A stretch of 64,000 nt of DNA from Microbispora rosea. GTDB taxonomy: Bacteria; Actinomycetota; Actinomycetes; Streptosporangiales; Streptosporangiaceae. The position numbers and the translations under genes were made by a program. The notes beneath the pieces are model-generated. The model made no database searches. It was not told the origin of the DNA and saw only the letters and a program-made list of their open reading frames with translations. Below are positions 43,478-51,909 of the stretch, one piece after another; the stretch's first letter is position 1; each line of letters begins with the position of its first letter. The stretch is from positions 62,001 to 126,000 of the forward strand of contig NZ_FTNI01000005.1 of assembly GCF_900156315.1 (NCBI RefSeq). Reading direction: 5' to 3'.

Positions 43478-44484
43478 ACATCGTGTCCTACCGTCCCCGT
43501 CCCGACGACCTCGCGTACACCTTCGGCGGCCGTCCGGCCGTCGAGTCCGTCGCGCCCGGCGCGGTGCTGGAGCTGTACACCGAGGACTGCTTCGGCGGCC
43601 GGGTGCGCGGCCCCGGCGACCTTCCGTCGCAGGTCTGCGAGTTCCCGTATCTGAATCCGGTCACCGGCCCGTTCCACGTCGAGGGGGCCGAGCCCGGCGA
43701 CACCCTGGCCCTCCACTTCGTCTCCATCGAGCCCGCCCGCGACTGGGCGGTCTCCACGACGTTCCCGCACTTCGGCGCGCTGACGAGCACGCACACCACC
43801 GCCACGCTCCAGCCGCCGCTGGAGGAGGCCGTGTGGATGTACGAGGTGGACGCCGCGCGGCGGACCGTTCGCTATCGCGCCCGGCGGGGCGACTTCGCCG
43901 TCGAGATGCCGCTCGACCCGATGCACGGGACCGTGGGCGTCGCCCCGGCCGCCGCCGAGGCGCGGATGACCATCACCCCGGACGCCCACGGCGGCAACAT
44001 GGACACGCCCGAGCTGCGCGCCGGGGTCACCGTCTACCTGGGCGTCAACGTGCCGGGCGCGTTGTTCGCGATCGGCGACGGCCACTGCCGCCAGGGCCAC
44101 GGCGAGGTCTGCGGCACGGCCGTCGAGGCCGCGATGAACACCGTCGTCGCCGTCGAGCTGATCAAGGGCGCCGTCACGCCGTGGCCCCGGCTGGAGGACG
44201 ACCGCCACATCATGTCGACCGGCTCGGCCCGGCCGCTGGAGGACGCCTACCGCATCAGCCAGCACGACCTCGTCACCTGGACCGCCTCCCTCACCGGCCT
44301 CGACGAACTGGACGCCTACCAGCTCGTCAGCCAGGGCGGGGAGGCCCCGGTCGGCAACGTCTGCGACACCAACTACACGATGGTGGCCAAGCTGCCCAAG
44401 GCGTACCTGAACGGCCCGGACGTGTACGGCTCCGCGCACGCGCGCCTGCGCGCCCTCGGCGAGGAGTACCTGTCCACCCGCTGA
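43474..44484 (+). CDS. Acetamidase/formamidase
   Basis: This 336-residue protein of the FmdA_AmdA family includes PFHVEGAEPGDTLALHF near residue 65, MHGTVGVAP near 150, HGGNMDTPEL near 172 and GDGHCRQGHGEVCGTAVEAA near 203-222, the conserved metal and substrate region. It releases ammonia from formamide, acetamide or related amides. It begins with GTG in a 4-bp overlap with the permease stop. With the AmiC-like sensor and MarR it makes a compact amide-use module. The exact amide is unknown. Confidence 0.9.
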   Translation: MNIVSYRPRPDDLAYTFGGRPAVESVAPGAVLELYTEDCFGGRVRGPGDLPSQVCEFPYLNPVTGPFHVEGAEPGDTLALHFVSIEPARDWAVSTTFPHFGALTSTHTTATLQPPLEEAVWMYEVDAARRTVRYRARRGDFAVEMPLDPMHGTVGVAPAAAEARMTITPDAHGGNMDTPELRAGVTVYLGVNVPGALFAIGDGHCRQGHGEVCGTAVEAAMNTVVAVELIKGAVTPWPRLEDDRHIMSTGSARPLEDAYRISQHDLVTWTASLTGLDELDAYQLVSQGGEAPVGNVCDTNYTMVAKLPKAYLNGPDVYGSAHARLRALGEEYLSTR

Positions 44485-44499
44485 GGGGTCGTCGAGGGG

Positions 44500-45105
44500 T
44501 CACAGCCAGCCGTTGTGGCGGGCGACCCGGACGGCCTCCATGCGGTTGCGGGTGCCGGTCTTGGTGATGCACGCGGACAGGTGGTTGCGTACGGTGCTCT
44601 CCGACAGGTAGAGGCGGCGGGAGATGTCGGCGGCGGCCGAGCCGTCCGCGGCGGCGGCGAGCACCTCGCGCTCGCGCGGCGTCAGGGGGTTCGGCCCGGC
44701 GCTGAGGGCGGCCGTGGCCAGGGCGGGATCGACCACGACCTCGCCCGCGAGCACGCGCCTGATCGCCTGGGCCAGTTCGCCGACGGGCCGGTCCTTGACC
44801 ACGAAGCCCCGGGCGCCCGCGTCGAGCGCCCGGCGCAGATAACCGGGCCGTCCGAACGTCGTGACGATGACCACCACGCACTCCGGAAGGGCGGCCCGCA
44901 GGTCCGCGGCCGCGTCGAGACCGCTGCCGCCGGGCATCTCGATGTCGAGCAGGGCCACGTCGGGCTTGACCCGCAGCGCGGTGGGAACGATCTCGCCCGC
45001 CGCCGAGACCTGCGCGACGACCTCGAAGTCGTCCTCCAGGTCGAGCAGCACGGTGAGCGCGTCGCGCATCATCGTCTGGTCCTCGGCGATCAGCACACGG
45101 GTCAC
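44500..45105 (-). CDS. LuxR-type response regulator (NarL/DesR-like)
   Basis: This 201-residue protein has a receiver domain (1-120) with the acidic pair ED at 8-9, phospho-acceptor Asp in VALLDIEMPG near residue 54 and Lys in VVKDRP near residue 104. A LuxR helix-turn-helix follows (about 140-200) with LTPREREVLAAAADG. GTG 45105 overlaps the kinase stop by 4 bp (GTGA), so it is translated with its partner kinase. The target genes are not indicated by the sequence. Confidence 0.93.
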   Translation of the reverse strand: MTRVLIAEDQTMMRDALTVLLDLEDDFEVVAQVSAAGEIVPTALRVKPDVALLDIEMPGGSGLDAAADLRAALPECVVVIVTTFGRPGYLRRALDAGARGFVVKDRPVGELAQAIRRVLAGEVVVDPALATAALSAGPNPLTPREREVLAAAADGSAAADISRRLYLSESTVRNHLSACITKTGTRNRMEAVRVARHNGWL

Positions 45106-46301
45106 AGGCCGTCCTTCCGGTCGTCGTCATCGTCCACGCCCGCGTGCGGGATCTCGGCGGTGAGGACGAACCCCCGCGGCCCGCGGACGGCGGTCAGGCG
45201 CCCGCCCGCGGCGGTCAGGCGCTCGCGCAGCCCGCGCAGGCCGCTGCCGTCCTCCTCGCCGGTCACAGCGCCGGTCCCGTCGTCGCCGATCTCCACCAGC
45301 ACCGGGTCGCGGTCGCGGCGCAGCGTGATGACGCAGCGCCGGGCACCGGAGTGCCGCACGACGTTCGTGACCCCCTCCCGGACGACCCAGCTCAGCAGCA
45401 TGTCGGTCTCCCGCGACAGCGCGGGCCCCGACTCTTTCACCACGCAGTCGACGCCGGCCGAGGCCAGGGCCGCCCTGGCGCTGTCGAGCTCGGAGGCGAG
45501 GCTCGCGTCCCGGTAACCCGTGACCGCCTCACGCACCTCGGTCAGCGCCTGCCGCCCGATGGCCTCGATGTCCGCGGCGTGCCGCATGGCCGCCTCCGTG
45601 TCGCGGGGGGCCAGCCGCCGTACGGCCTCGGCCTTGACGACCACCATCGAGAGCGTGTGGCCGAGCAGGTCGTGCAGGTCACGGGAGAAGCGCAGGCGCT
45701 CGGCCGAGACGGCGGCGACGGCGAGCGCCTCCCGGGTCCGGCCGAGCTCCTCGATCACCTCGCCCATCCGGCGGAAGCCGTACGTCGTGATCCCGGCGAG
45801 GAAGGTGGTCAGCGCGGCGCCCCACAGCGCTTCGCCGAACGAGCCGTGCACAGGGACGATTGTGGCCAGCACGGCCGTGACGGCGACGAGCGGGGGCGCC
45901 GCACGGACCGGGAGCACGAGCGCCACGGCCACGGCGAGCAGAGAGAACAGCGTCTGCCATCCGTCCGTCCTGTAGGCCAGGGCCGCCGTGACCGTGACCG
46001 CCGCGAGCAGCGCGACGAACGCCACCGTCAGGGGCCGTACGCCCGGGCGATCCCGTCGGGCGGTCAGCACGGTCCCCACGAACGACAGCCCTGCGGCGGC
46101 GACCAGGGACCAGGCGGGCCAGGCCGGCACCGCCGACGCCGCGGTCGCGGCCGGCGCGATCAGCAGCAGGACGGTCAGCCCGAACGCCGGGGCGAGCAAC
46201 CGGCCAGGCAGCCGCACGGGCCGCGGCAGGGAAGGGCGCGGCGGGGCAGACTCGGGTTCGCGCTCCTCCGCCCGCTCCGCCGCTTCCGTCATGGCCGCCA
46301 T
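45102..46301 (-). CDS. Sensor histidine kinase, NarL-system type (HisKA_3)
   Basis: This 399-residue protein has about five membrane helices within residues 30-180, then the dimerisation/phosphotransfer helix with SRDLHDLLGHTLS (phospho-acceptor His near residue 213) and a C-terminal HATPase with DDGTGAV and GSGLRGLRERL. The build and partner resemble DesK/DesR-type systems that sense membrane state or envelope stress. Start: ATG 46301, with GGAAG about 9 bases upstream; ATG 46292 is possible. It is divergent from polX. Confidence 0.9.
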   Translation of the reverse strand: MAAMTEAAERAEEREPESAPPRPSLPRPVRLPGRLLAPAFGLTVLLLIAPAATAASAVPAWPAWSLVAAAGLSFVGTVLTARRDRPGVRPLTVAFVALLAAVTVTAALAYRTDGWQTLFSLLAVAVALVLPVRAAPPLVAVTAVLATIVPVHGSFGEALWGAALTTFLAGITTYGFRRMGEVIEELGRTREALAVAAVSAERLRFSRDLHDLLGHTLSMVVVKAEAVRRLAPRDTEAAMRHAADIEAIGRQALTEVREAVTGYRDASLASELDSARAALASAGVDCVVKESGPALSRETDMLLSWVVREGVTNVVRHSGARRCVITLRRDRDPVLVEIGDDGTGAVTGEEDGSGLRGLRERLTAAGGRLTAVRGPRGFVLTAEIPHAGVDDDDDRKDGL

Positions 46302-46450
46302 TATGGTCAACTTCCGGCCCGGGAGGGCAGGGCGGGATGTCGCCTTGAGAGCAGTACGAATCACCCGGGTCTTCGGTCACACCGGGCCGGGACCTCCGCA
46401 CCTGGAGGGGGATCCGGGGCTCGTCGCAGGCTGGCCTGGGGGTGCCTGTG

Positions 46451-48169
46451 ATGAGACGCTGCAACGAGGACGTCGCCGGGCTGCTGCAGGAGTACGCCGA
46501 CCTGATCGCGATCACCGGGGGAGACGCGTTCAAGGTGCGGGTCTACGAGAAGGCGGCCCGGTCGGTCGGCGGGTACGGCCACGAGATCGACGGCATGGAC
46601 GCGGCGGCCCTGCGGGCGATCCCGAACGTCGGCGCGTCGATCGCCGCGAAGATCGACGAATACCTGCGGACCGGGTCGATCCACCAGCTGGAGGAGCTGC
46701 GGACGAAGATCCCCGCCGGGGTGCGCCTGCTGACCACGATCCCCACGCTCGGGCCGAAGAAGGCCATGGTCCTGTATCACGAGCGGGGCGTCGACTCGAT
46801 CGAGAAGCTGGAGGACGCCATCCACGCCGGGGCCCTGGAGGGGCTGCACGGCTTCGGGACGAAGACCGAGGAGAACCTGCTCCACGGCATCGAGGTGATG
46901 CGCAAGACCGGCAGCCGGGTGCACATCGGGATCGCGATGGCGGTCGCCGAGGAGATCGTCCCCGCGCTGCAGGCCGTGCCGGGCTGCGAGCGGTGCGCGT
47001 ACGCCGGGTCGCTGCGGCGGATGAAGGACACGATCGGCGACGTGGACGTCCTGGCCACGGCCGAGGATCCGGCCGCTCTGATGGCGGCCTTCACCACACT
47101 GCCGTACGTCACCGAGGTGATCGCGCACGGCGAGACGAAGAGTTCGGTCCGCACGGCCGCGGGGCTCCAGGTCGACCTGCGGGTGGTGCCGGGGGACTCC
47201 TGGGGAGCCGCGCTGCAGTACTTCACCGGCTCCAAGGCGCACAACATCCGCACCCGCGAGATCGCCGTGCACCGGAAGCTGAAGCTGTCGGAGTACGGCG
47301 TGTTCGACGTGGCGACCGGCGAGAAGATCACCTCGGCGGACGAGGCCGAGGTGTACGGCATGCTCGGCCTGCCGTGGATCGAGCCGGCGCTGCGCGAGGA
47401 CACCGGGGAGATCGAGGCCGCGCTGGCCGGGGGGCTGCCCACGGTGGTGACCCTGGCCGACATCCGCGGCGACCTGCACACCCACACCGACCTGACCGAC
47501 GGGCTCGCGCCGCTGGAGGAGATGGTCGAGGCGGCCGCGGCGCGCGGCTACGCCTACTACGCGGTGACCGACCACGCGCCCGACCTCTTCATGCAGCGGA
47601 TGACCGACGAGAAGGCGCTGGACCAGCGCGAACGGCTCCGCCGCCTCGGCGCGGCCCGCCACGGCATGACGCTGCTGCACGGGTGCGAGCTCAACATCGG
47701 CCCGGAGGGCGAGGTCGACTGGCCGCCGGAGTTCCTGGCCGGGTTCGACCTGTGCGTGGCCTCGGTGCACTCGCACTTCACCCAGCCGCCCGAGGAGATG
47801 ACCCGGCGGCTGATCCGGGCCTGCGAGAACCCGTACGTGAAGATCATCGGCCATCCGACGGCGCGGATCATCGGCAGGCGGGAGCCGGTGGACGCCGACT
47901 GGCCGAGGGTGTTCGACGCCTGTGTGCGCACCGGGACGGCGCTGGAGATCGACTCCTTCCCCGACCGGCTCGACCTGCCCTCGGGCCTCGTCCGGCGGGC
48001 CGCCGACCGGGGCGTGCTGTTCTCGATCGACAGCGACGCGCACGCCGTGCCGCACCTCGATGTCATGCGGTACGGCGTCGGCACCGCGCAGCGCGGCTGG
48101 CTCACCCCCGACCGGGTAATCAACACGTGGCCACTGGATCGGCTGCGGGAGTTCCTCCGCCTGGGATGA
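46451..48169 (+). CDS. polX: DNA polymerase X with PHP exonuclease domain
   Basis: This 572-residue protein begins with helix-hairpin-helix domains (about 40-120, including PNVGASIAAKIDEYL and IPTLGPKKAMVLY). The pol-beta palm follows with GSLRRMKDTIGDVDVL near residues 190-205 (catalytic Asp pair). The C-terminal PHP phosphoesterase domain (about 335-565) has RGDLHTHTDLTDG, TDHAP and SIDSDAH metal ligands. It fills short gaps and proofreads in base-excision or break repair. The start is taken as ATG 46451, with GGGGGT about 7 bases upstream. The MshC-like gene follows after 10 bp and is probably co-transcribed. Confidence 0.94.
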   Translation: MRRCNEDVAGLLQEYADLIAITGGDAFKVRVYEKAARSVGGYGHEIDGMDAAALRAIPNVGASIAAKIDEYLRTGSIHQLEELRTKIPAGVRLLTTIPTLGPKKAMVLYHERGVDSIEKLEDAIHAGALEGLHGFGTKTEENLLHGIEVMRKTGSRVHIGIAMAVAEEIVPALQAVPGCERCAYAGSLRRMKDTIGDVDVLATAEDPAALMAAFTTLPYVTEVIAHGETKSSVRTAAGLQVDLRVVPGDSWGAALQYFTGSKAHNIRTREIAVHRKLKLSEYGVFDVATGEKITSADEAEVYGMLGLPWIEPALREDTGEIEAALAGGLPTVVTLADIRGDLHTHTDLTDGLAPLEEMVEAAAARGYAYYAVTDHAPDLFMQRMTDEKALDQRERLRRLGAARHGMTLLHGCELNIGPEGEVDWPPEFLAGFDLCVASVHSHFTQPPEEMTRRLIRACENPYVKIIGHPTARIIGRREPVDADWPRVFDACVRTGTALEIDSFPDRLDLPSGLVRRAADRGVLFSIDSDAHAVPHLDVMRYGVGTAQRGWLTPDRVINTWPLDRLREFLRLG

Positions 48170-48179
48170 AGGGGGTTGC

Positions 48180-49286
48180 ATGCTGACGATCGGCACGACG
48201 CCGCTGCCCGTGGTGGGCCGCGCCCGGATGTACGTGTGCGGGATCACGCCCTACGACACGACCCATCTCGGCCATGCGAGGACGTTCGTGTGGGCCGACG
48301 TGGCGGTGCGGGTGCTGCGGCACGCGGGCGTGCCCGTCGAGGTGTGCCGCAACGTCACCGACGTGGACGACGTGCTGACCTCGGCGGCGCGCCGGGCCGG
48401 CAGCCCCTACGACAGCTTCGCCGCCGTGCAGCAGTTCTACTTCGACAGGGACATGGCCGCGCTGCACGTGCACCCCGTGACGTACGAGCCGCGGGCGCAC
48501 ACCTATGTGCCGCAGGTCGTGGCGCTCGCCCGCGCGCTGCTGGAGCTGGGCCACGCGTACGAGCGGGAGGGCGCGGTGTACTTCCGGGGCGCGGGCGTGC
48601 GCGAGCGGGCCGGGCTCGACGCCGAGGAGGCGGCCCGCCTGCTGGCGGAGTTCGGCGACGACCCCGTTTCCGGCGGGGCCGGCCCGCGCAGGGACGACCC
48701 GGCGGACGTCGCGGTCTGGCGGCCGTCGGCGAAGGGAGAGCCGGGCTGGCCGAGCGAGTGGGGCGACGGGCGGCCGGGCTGGCACGCCGAGTGCGCCGCC
48801 ATGGCGCTGACGACGTTCGGCCCGGCTCTCGACCTGCACGCGGGCGGCGCCGACCTGCGCTTCCCGCACCACGCCTACGAGGCCGCGATGGCCGAGGCGG
48901 TGACCGGAGTGCGGCCGTTCGCCCGCGCCTGGCTCCACGTGGGGGTGGTCCGCGTGGACGGCGCCAAGATGGCCAAGTCGGCGGGCAACCTCGTCTTCAC
49001 CGCCGACCTCCTGCGGCACCACCCCGTCGGCGCCGTGCGCCTGCTGCTCCTCGGCCACCCGTGGGCGGCCGACTGGGACTACCGCCCCGGCGGCCTGGAC
49101 AAGGCCGCGGCCCGGCTGGAACGGCTGCATGCGGCGGCCGGGCGGCCCGCGGCCTCGGCGGCGGGGGAGCGGGCGGCGGTGCGCGCGCTGCTGGACGACC
49201 TGGACGTCGCGACCGCCCTGGCGATCGCCGAGGCGGAGGGCGGGCAGGCCGCCCGCACCGTGATCGCGCTGCTGGCCCTCCGCTGA
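48180..49286 (+). CDS. MshC-like cysteine ligase (class-I CysRS fold)
   Basis: This 368-residue protein has the HIGH motif as HLGH (29-32) and KMSKS as KMAKS near residue 265. The zinc ligands are retained: Cys20 in YVCG, Cys in GWHAEC near 204, and His and Glu in PHHAYE near 229-234. Spacing, length and the segment PRRDDPADVAVW follow MshC, which joins cysteine to GlcN-Ins in mycothiol synthesis, better than tRNA synthetases, which carry a longer C-terminal anticodon domain. The usual HHE is changed to HHA. It lies behind polX rather than with typical mycothiol neighbours, so it may be a second copy with a different acceptor. The next gene, convergent, is a sulfur-handling protein. Confidence 0.8.
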   Translation: MLTIGTTPLPVVGRARMYVCGITPYDTTHLGHARTFVWADVAVRVLRHAGVPVEVCRNVTDVDDVLTSAARRAGSPYDSFAAVQQFYFDRDMAALHVHPVTYEPRAHTYVPQVVALARALLELGHAYEREGAVYFRGAGVRERAGLDAEEAARLLAEFGDDPVSGGAGPRRDDPADVAVWRPSAKGEPGWPSEWGDGRPGWHAECAAMALTTFGPALDLHAGGADLRFPHHAYEAAMAEAVTGVRPFARAWLHVGVVRVDGAKMAKSAGNLVFTADLLRHHPVGAVRLLLLGHPWAADWDYRPGGLDKAAARLERLHAAAGRPAASAAGERAAVRALLDDLDVATALAIAEAEGGQAARTVIALLALR

Positions 49287-49314
49287 CGACGGCCCATCGG
49301 GCGGCATTGCATGA

Positions 49315-50718
49315 TCACGGATGGTTCCGTGCCAGGTCGACGCCGCTGTCTGCGACAAATTGCAAGATCACGGTGCTGGGGTCGTAGGCGTCGTGCACGG
49401 CCACCACGTCCCGCCCGGCGGCGGCCAGGATCGAGGCGGCGATGGACGCCCGGTAGCCGCTCGCGCAGTGCGTCCACACCTCGCCGCCGGGCACCTCGTC
49501 CAGCCGCGCGGGCAGCTCGTGCAGCGGGATGTGGATCGCGCCGGGGACGTGCGACTCGCGCCACTCCACCGCACGGCGCACGTCCAGGACCACGATCGGG
49601 CGGTGGCGCCGCACGGCCGCCATGTCGGCGAACGTCGCCGTCGGCATGGACGCGGGCTTGTCGTCGCCGGTCCATTCCGCGGGCCCTCCCGTGGCGGCAG
49701 CGGCCGGGCGGTCGATGCCGACCCGCGCCAGCTCGCGCTGCGCCTGCGCGATGTCCCCGGGTGTCTCGCCCAGCAGGGTCACCGGTATCCGCGGCGTTCC
49801 CGACGAGCTCCACGGGATGAGCCAGCCCAGGTAGACGGCGAGGTTGCCGTCCAGCCCGAAGTTGAGCGCCCCGGCCAGGTGCCCCGCCGCGAACGCCGTA
49901 CGGGACCGCAGGTCCACGACCCACTCGCCGGCCCGCAGGCGGCGGCGCAGCTCGGCGGCGTCCGCGCGGCGCGGCGCGGACAGGTCCGGCGCGTCCGGCC
50001 CGGCCAGGTTGAGCGGGGCCATGTGCGCGTAGTACGCCGGGTAGACGTCCAGCCCGGCCAGCAGCGACTCCGCGTACTCGTCCTCGCTCCGGGTCAGGAC
50101 CGGGTTGACCCGCAGCTCCCTGCCGATCGTCGACTCGGCGACGTCCGACTGGGTGGCCGAGCAGAAGCTGCCGAACCCGTGGGTGGGGAAGACGTCGGTT
50201 TCGGCCGCGAGCTCGCGGGCCAGCCGGTGCGCCGAGGCGTACTGGGCGCGCACCAGGGCGCCGGTGTGCTCGGGGCCGAGCAGGTCGGGCCGCCCGGTCG
50301 TGCCGTGCAGCAGCGAACCTCCGGTGAACACGGCGGGCGGCCGGTCCTGGGACTCCAGCACGTACGACAGGTGGGTGAAGGTGTGGCCGGGGGTGGCGAC
50401 GGCCCGCAGGCGCATGCGCGGGCCGGCCTCGACCACGTCCCCGTCCTCGGTCGGGCTCCGGTCGAACTCCACGGGGTCGGCCGCGTTGACGTGGTAGTCC
50501 GCGCCGGTGGCCGCGGCCAGGGCGGGCCCGCCGGTCACGTAGTCGTTGTGCACGTGGGTCTCGAAGACGTGGCGGATCTCGACGCCGCGCCGTTCGGCCA
50601 GGCGGAGCATCCGGTCGATGTCCCGCTGCGGGTCCACCACGAAGGCGACCTCCCCGTCGGTGACGAGGTAGCTTCGGTCGCCCAGGGAGGGGGTTTCGAC
50701 TGGGATGATTTCGATCAT
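49315..50718 (-). CDS. Metallo-beta-lactamase/double-rhodanese protein (persulfide dioxygenase-like)
   Basis: This 467-residue protein has an N-terminal MBL fold (1-235) with THVHNDY: His55, His57, Asp59, and Tyr60 where many relatives have His. Two rhodanese-like domains follow. The first (about 260-345) lacks the active Cys; the second (about 365-460) has the loop CASGYRA with the persulfide-forming Cys. The build resembles ETHE1-rhodanese fusions that oxidise low-molecular-weight persulfides to sulfite and transfer sulfur. AGGAGGG lies 6 bases before ATG 50718. It is convergent with the MshC-like gene, which hints at mycothiol persulfide as substrate, but that is inference. Confidence 0.86.
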   Translation of the reverse strand: MIEIIPVETPSLGDRSYLVTDGEVAFVVDPQRDIDRMLRLAERRGVEIRHVFETHVHNDYVTGGPALAAATGADYHVNAADPVEFDRSPTEDGDVVEAGPRMRLRAVATPGHTFTHLSYVLESQDRPPAVFTGGSLLHGTTGRPDLLGPEHTGALVRAQYASAHRLARELAAETDVFPTHGFGSFCSATQSDVAESTIGRELRVNPVLTRSEDEYAESLLAGLDVYPAYYAHMAPLNLAGPDAPDLSAPRRADAAELRRRLRAGEWVVDLRSRTAFAAGHLAGALNFGLDGNLAVYLGWLIPWSSSGTPRIPVTLLGETPGDIAQAQRELARVGIDRPAAAATGGPAEWTGDDKPASMPTATFADMAAVRRHRPIVVLDVRRAVEWRESHVPGAIHIPLHELPARLDEVPGGEVWTHCASGYRASIAASILAAAGRDVVAVHDAYDPSTVILQFVADSGVDLARNHP

Positions 50719-50773
50719 TCAGGTCCCTCCTCGTGCTCGTGAGGCACCCGTACCCAGGGAAAAGGACTTCACC

Positions 50774-51145
50774 TCATCCCGGGACGTCCTCCGCCAGCAC
50801 CCGCTGGGCGACGGCGAACGCGGCGTTGGCGGCCGGCACCCCGCAGTAGATCGCGGTCTGCAGCAGCACCTCCTTGATCTCCTCGGTCGTGAGACCGTTG
50901 CGCCGCGCGGCCCGCACGTGCATGGCCAGCTCCTCCAGCTGCCCGCGCGCCACAAGGGCGGTGAGCGTGATGCAGCTGCGGGTGCGGCGGTCCAGCCCCG
51001 GCCGGGTCCAGATCTCGCCCCAGGCGTACCGGGTGATCAGGTCCTGGAAGTCCGCGGTGAACTCGGTGGTCCGCGCCTGCGCCCGGTCCACGTGCGCGTC
51101 GCCCAGCACCTCGCGGCGCACCCGCATGCCGTCCTCGTGGCTCAT
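50774..51145 (-). CDS. pcaC: 4-carboxymuconolactone decarboxylase
   Basis: This 123-residue AhpD-like helical protein has LTALVARGQLEELAMHVRAA near residues 60-80, the conserved Glu/His segment of PcaC, and EIKEVLLQTAIYCGVPAAN near residue 90. It decarboxylates gamma-carboxymuconolactone to the beta-ketoadipate enol-lactone. It is the last gene of the pob-pca run; its ATG overlaps the pcaD stop by 4 bp. In some actinomycetes pcaC and pcaD are fused as pcaL; here they are separate but coupled. Confidence 0.93.
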   Translation of the reverse strand: MSHEDGMRVRREVLGDAHVDRAQARTTEFTADFQDLITRYAWGEIWTRPGLDRRTRSCITLTALVARGQLEELAMHVRAARRNGLTTEEIKEVLLQTAIYCGVPAANAAFAVAQRVLAEDVPG

Positions 51146-51909
51146 GCCGTCCTCCAGCGGGTGGTCAGGTGCCGGGTGATCTCCGTGTTCACGACGTCCG
51201 GGCGCTCGGCGGCGGCCAGGTGCGCGGCCCCCGGCACGACGACGAGCTCGGCCTCCGGGATGCTCCGGGCCAGGACCTCGGCGTCCGACGGCGGCGTCGC
51301 CGGGTCGTCCGCTCCGGCGATCACCAGGGCGGGCGCGCGGACCTCGCCGAGCCGGTCGCGGACGTCGAAGACCGCCAGGGCGTCGCAGCACGCGGCGTAT
51401 CCCTCGGGGTCCGCGCCACGCAGCATGTCCAGGTAGCGCTCGGCGTCGGCGAAGCCCGCCGTGAACCACCGGCTCCGCGTCGCCTCGGTCAGGGGTTTGG
51501 TGCCCTCGGCGCGGACCAGCGCGGCGCGCTCGCGCCAGCTCTCCGCCGTGCCGAACCGGGCGGAGGTGCAGCACAGGACCAGGCTCGCGACGCGGTCCGG
51601 CGCACGCAGCGCCAGCGCGGTCCCGACGGCCCCGCCCAGCGACACCCCCGCGTACGCGACCGAGTCCAGGCCGTTGCGGTCGAGCAGCGCCAGCACCCCG
51701 TCGGCGAGGTCGTCCACGGTCAGATCACGCGCGGAACCGGAGGCGGCCGGCGAGCCGCCGTGGCCGGGCAGGTCGTAGCGGAGCACCCGCCAGGTGCGGG
51801 TGAGCACGGGGAGCTGCGGCTCCCACAGGTCGAGGGTCGTGCCCAGAGAGGGCCCGAGCACGACGACCGGGGCGTCCTGCGGCCCGTCGAATCGGTGGTG
51901 CGGGATCAT
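51142..51909 (-). CDS. pcaD: 3-oxoadipate enol-lactonase
   Basis: This 255-residue alpha/beta hydrolase has the nucleophile elbow AGVSLGGAVG (Ser near residue 92), the acid in VIAGADDPATPP near residue 203 and the base His in GAAHLAAAERP near residue 231. It hydrolyses the enol-lactone to 3-oxoadipate, the end product of this operon. The ATG at 51909 overlaps the pcaB stop and its own stop overlaps pcaC, each by 4 bp. The following steps, CoA transfer (pcaIJ) and thiolysis (pcaF), are not encoded in this window. Confidence 0.93.
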   Translation of the reverse strand: MIPHHRFDGPQDAPVVVLGPSLGTTLDLWEPQLPVLTRTWRVLRYDLPGHGGSPAASGSARDLTVDDLADGVLALLDRNGLDSVAYAGVSLGGAVGTALALRAPDRVASLVLCCTSARFGTAESWRERAALVRAEGTKPLTEATRSRWFTAGFADAERYLDMLRGADPEGYAACCDALAVFDVRDRLGEVRAPALVIAGADDPATPPSDAEVLARSIPEAELVVVPGAAHLAAAERPDVVNTEITRHLTTRWRTA

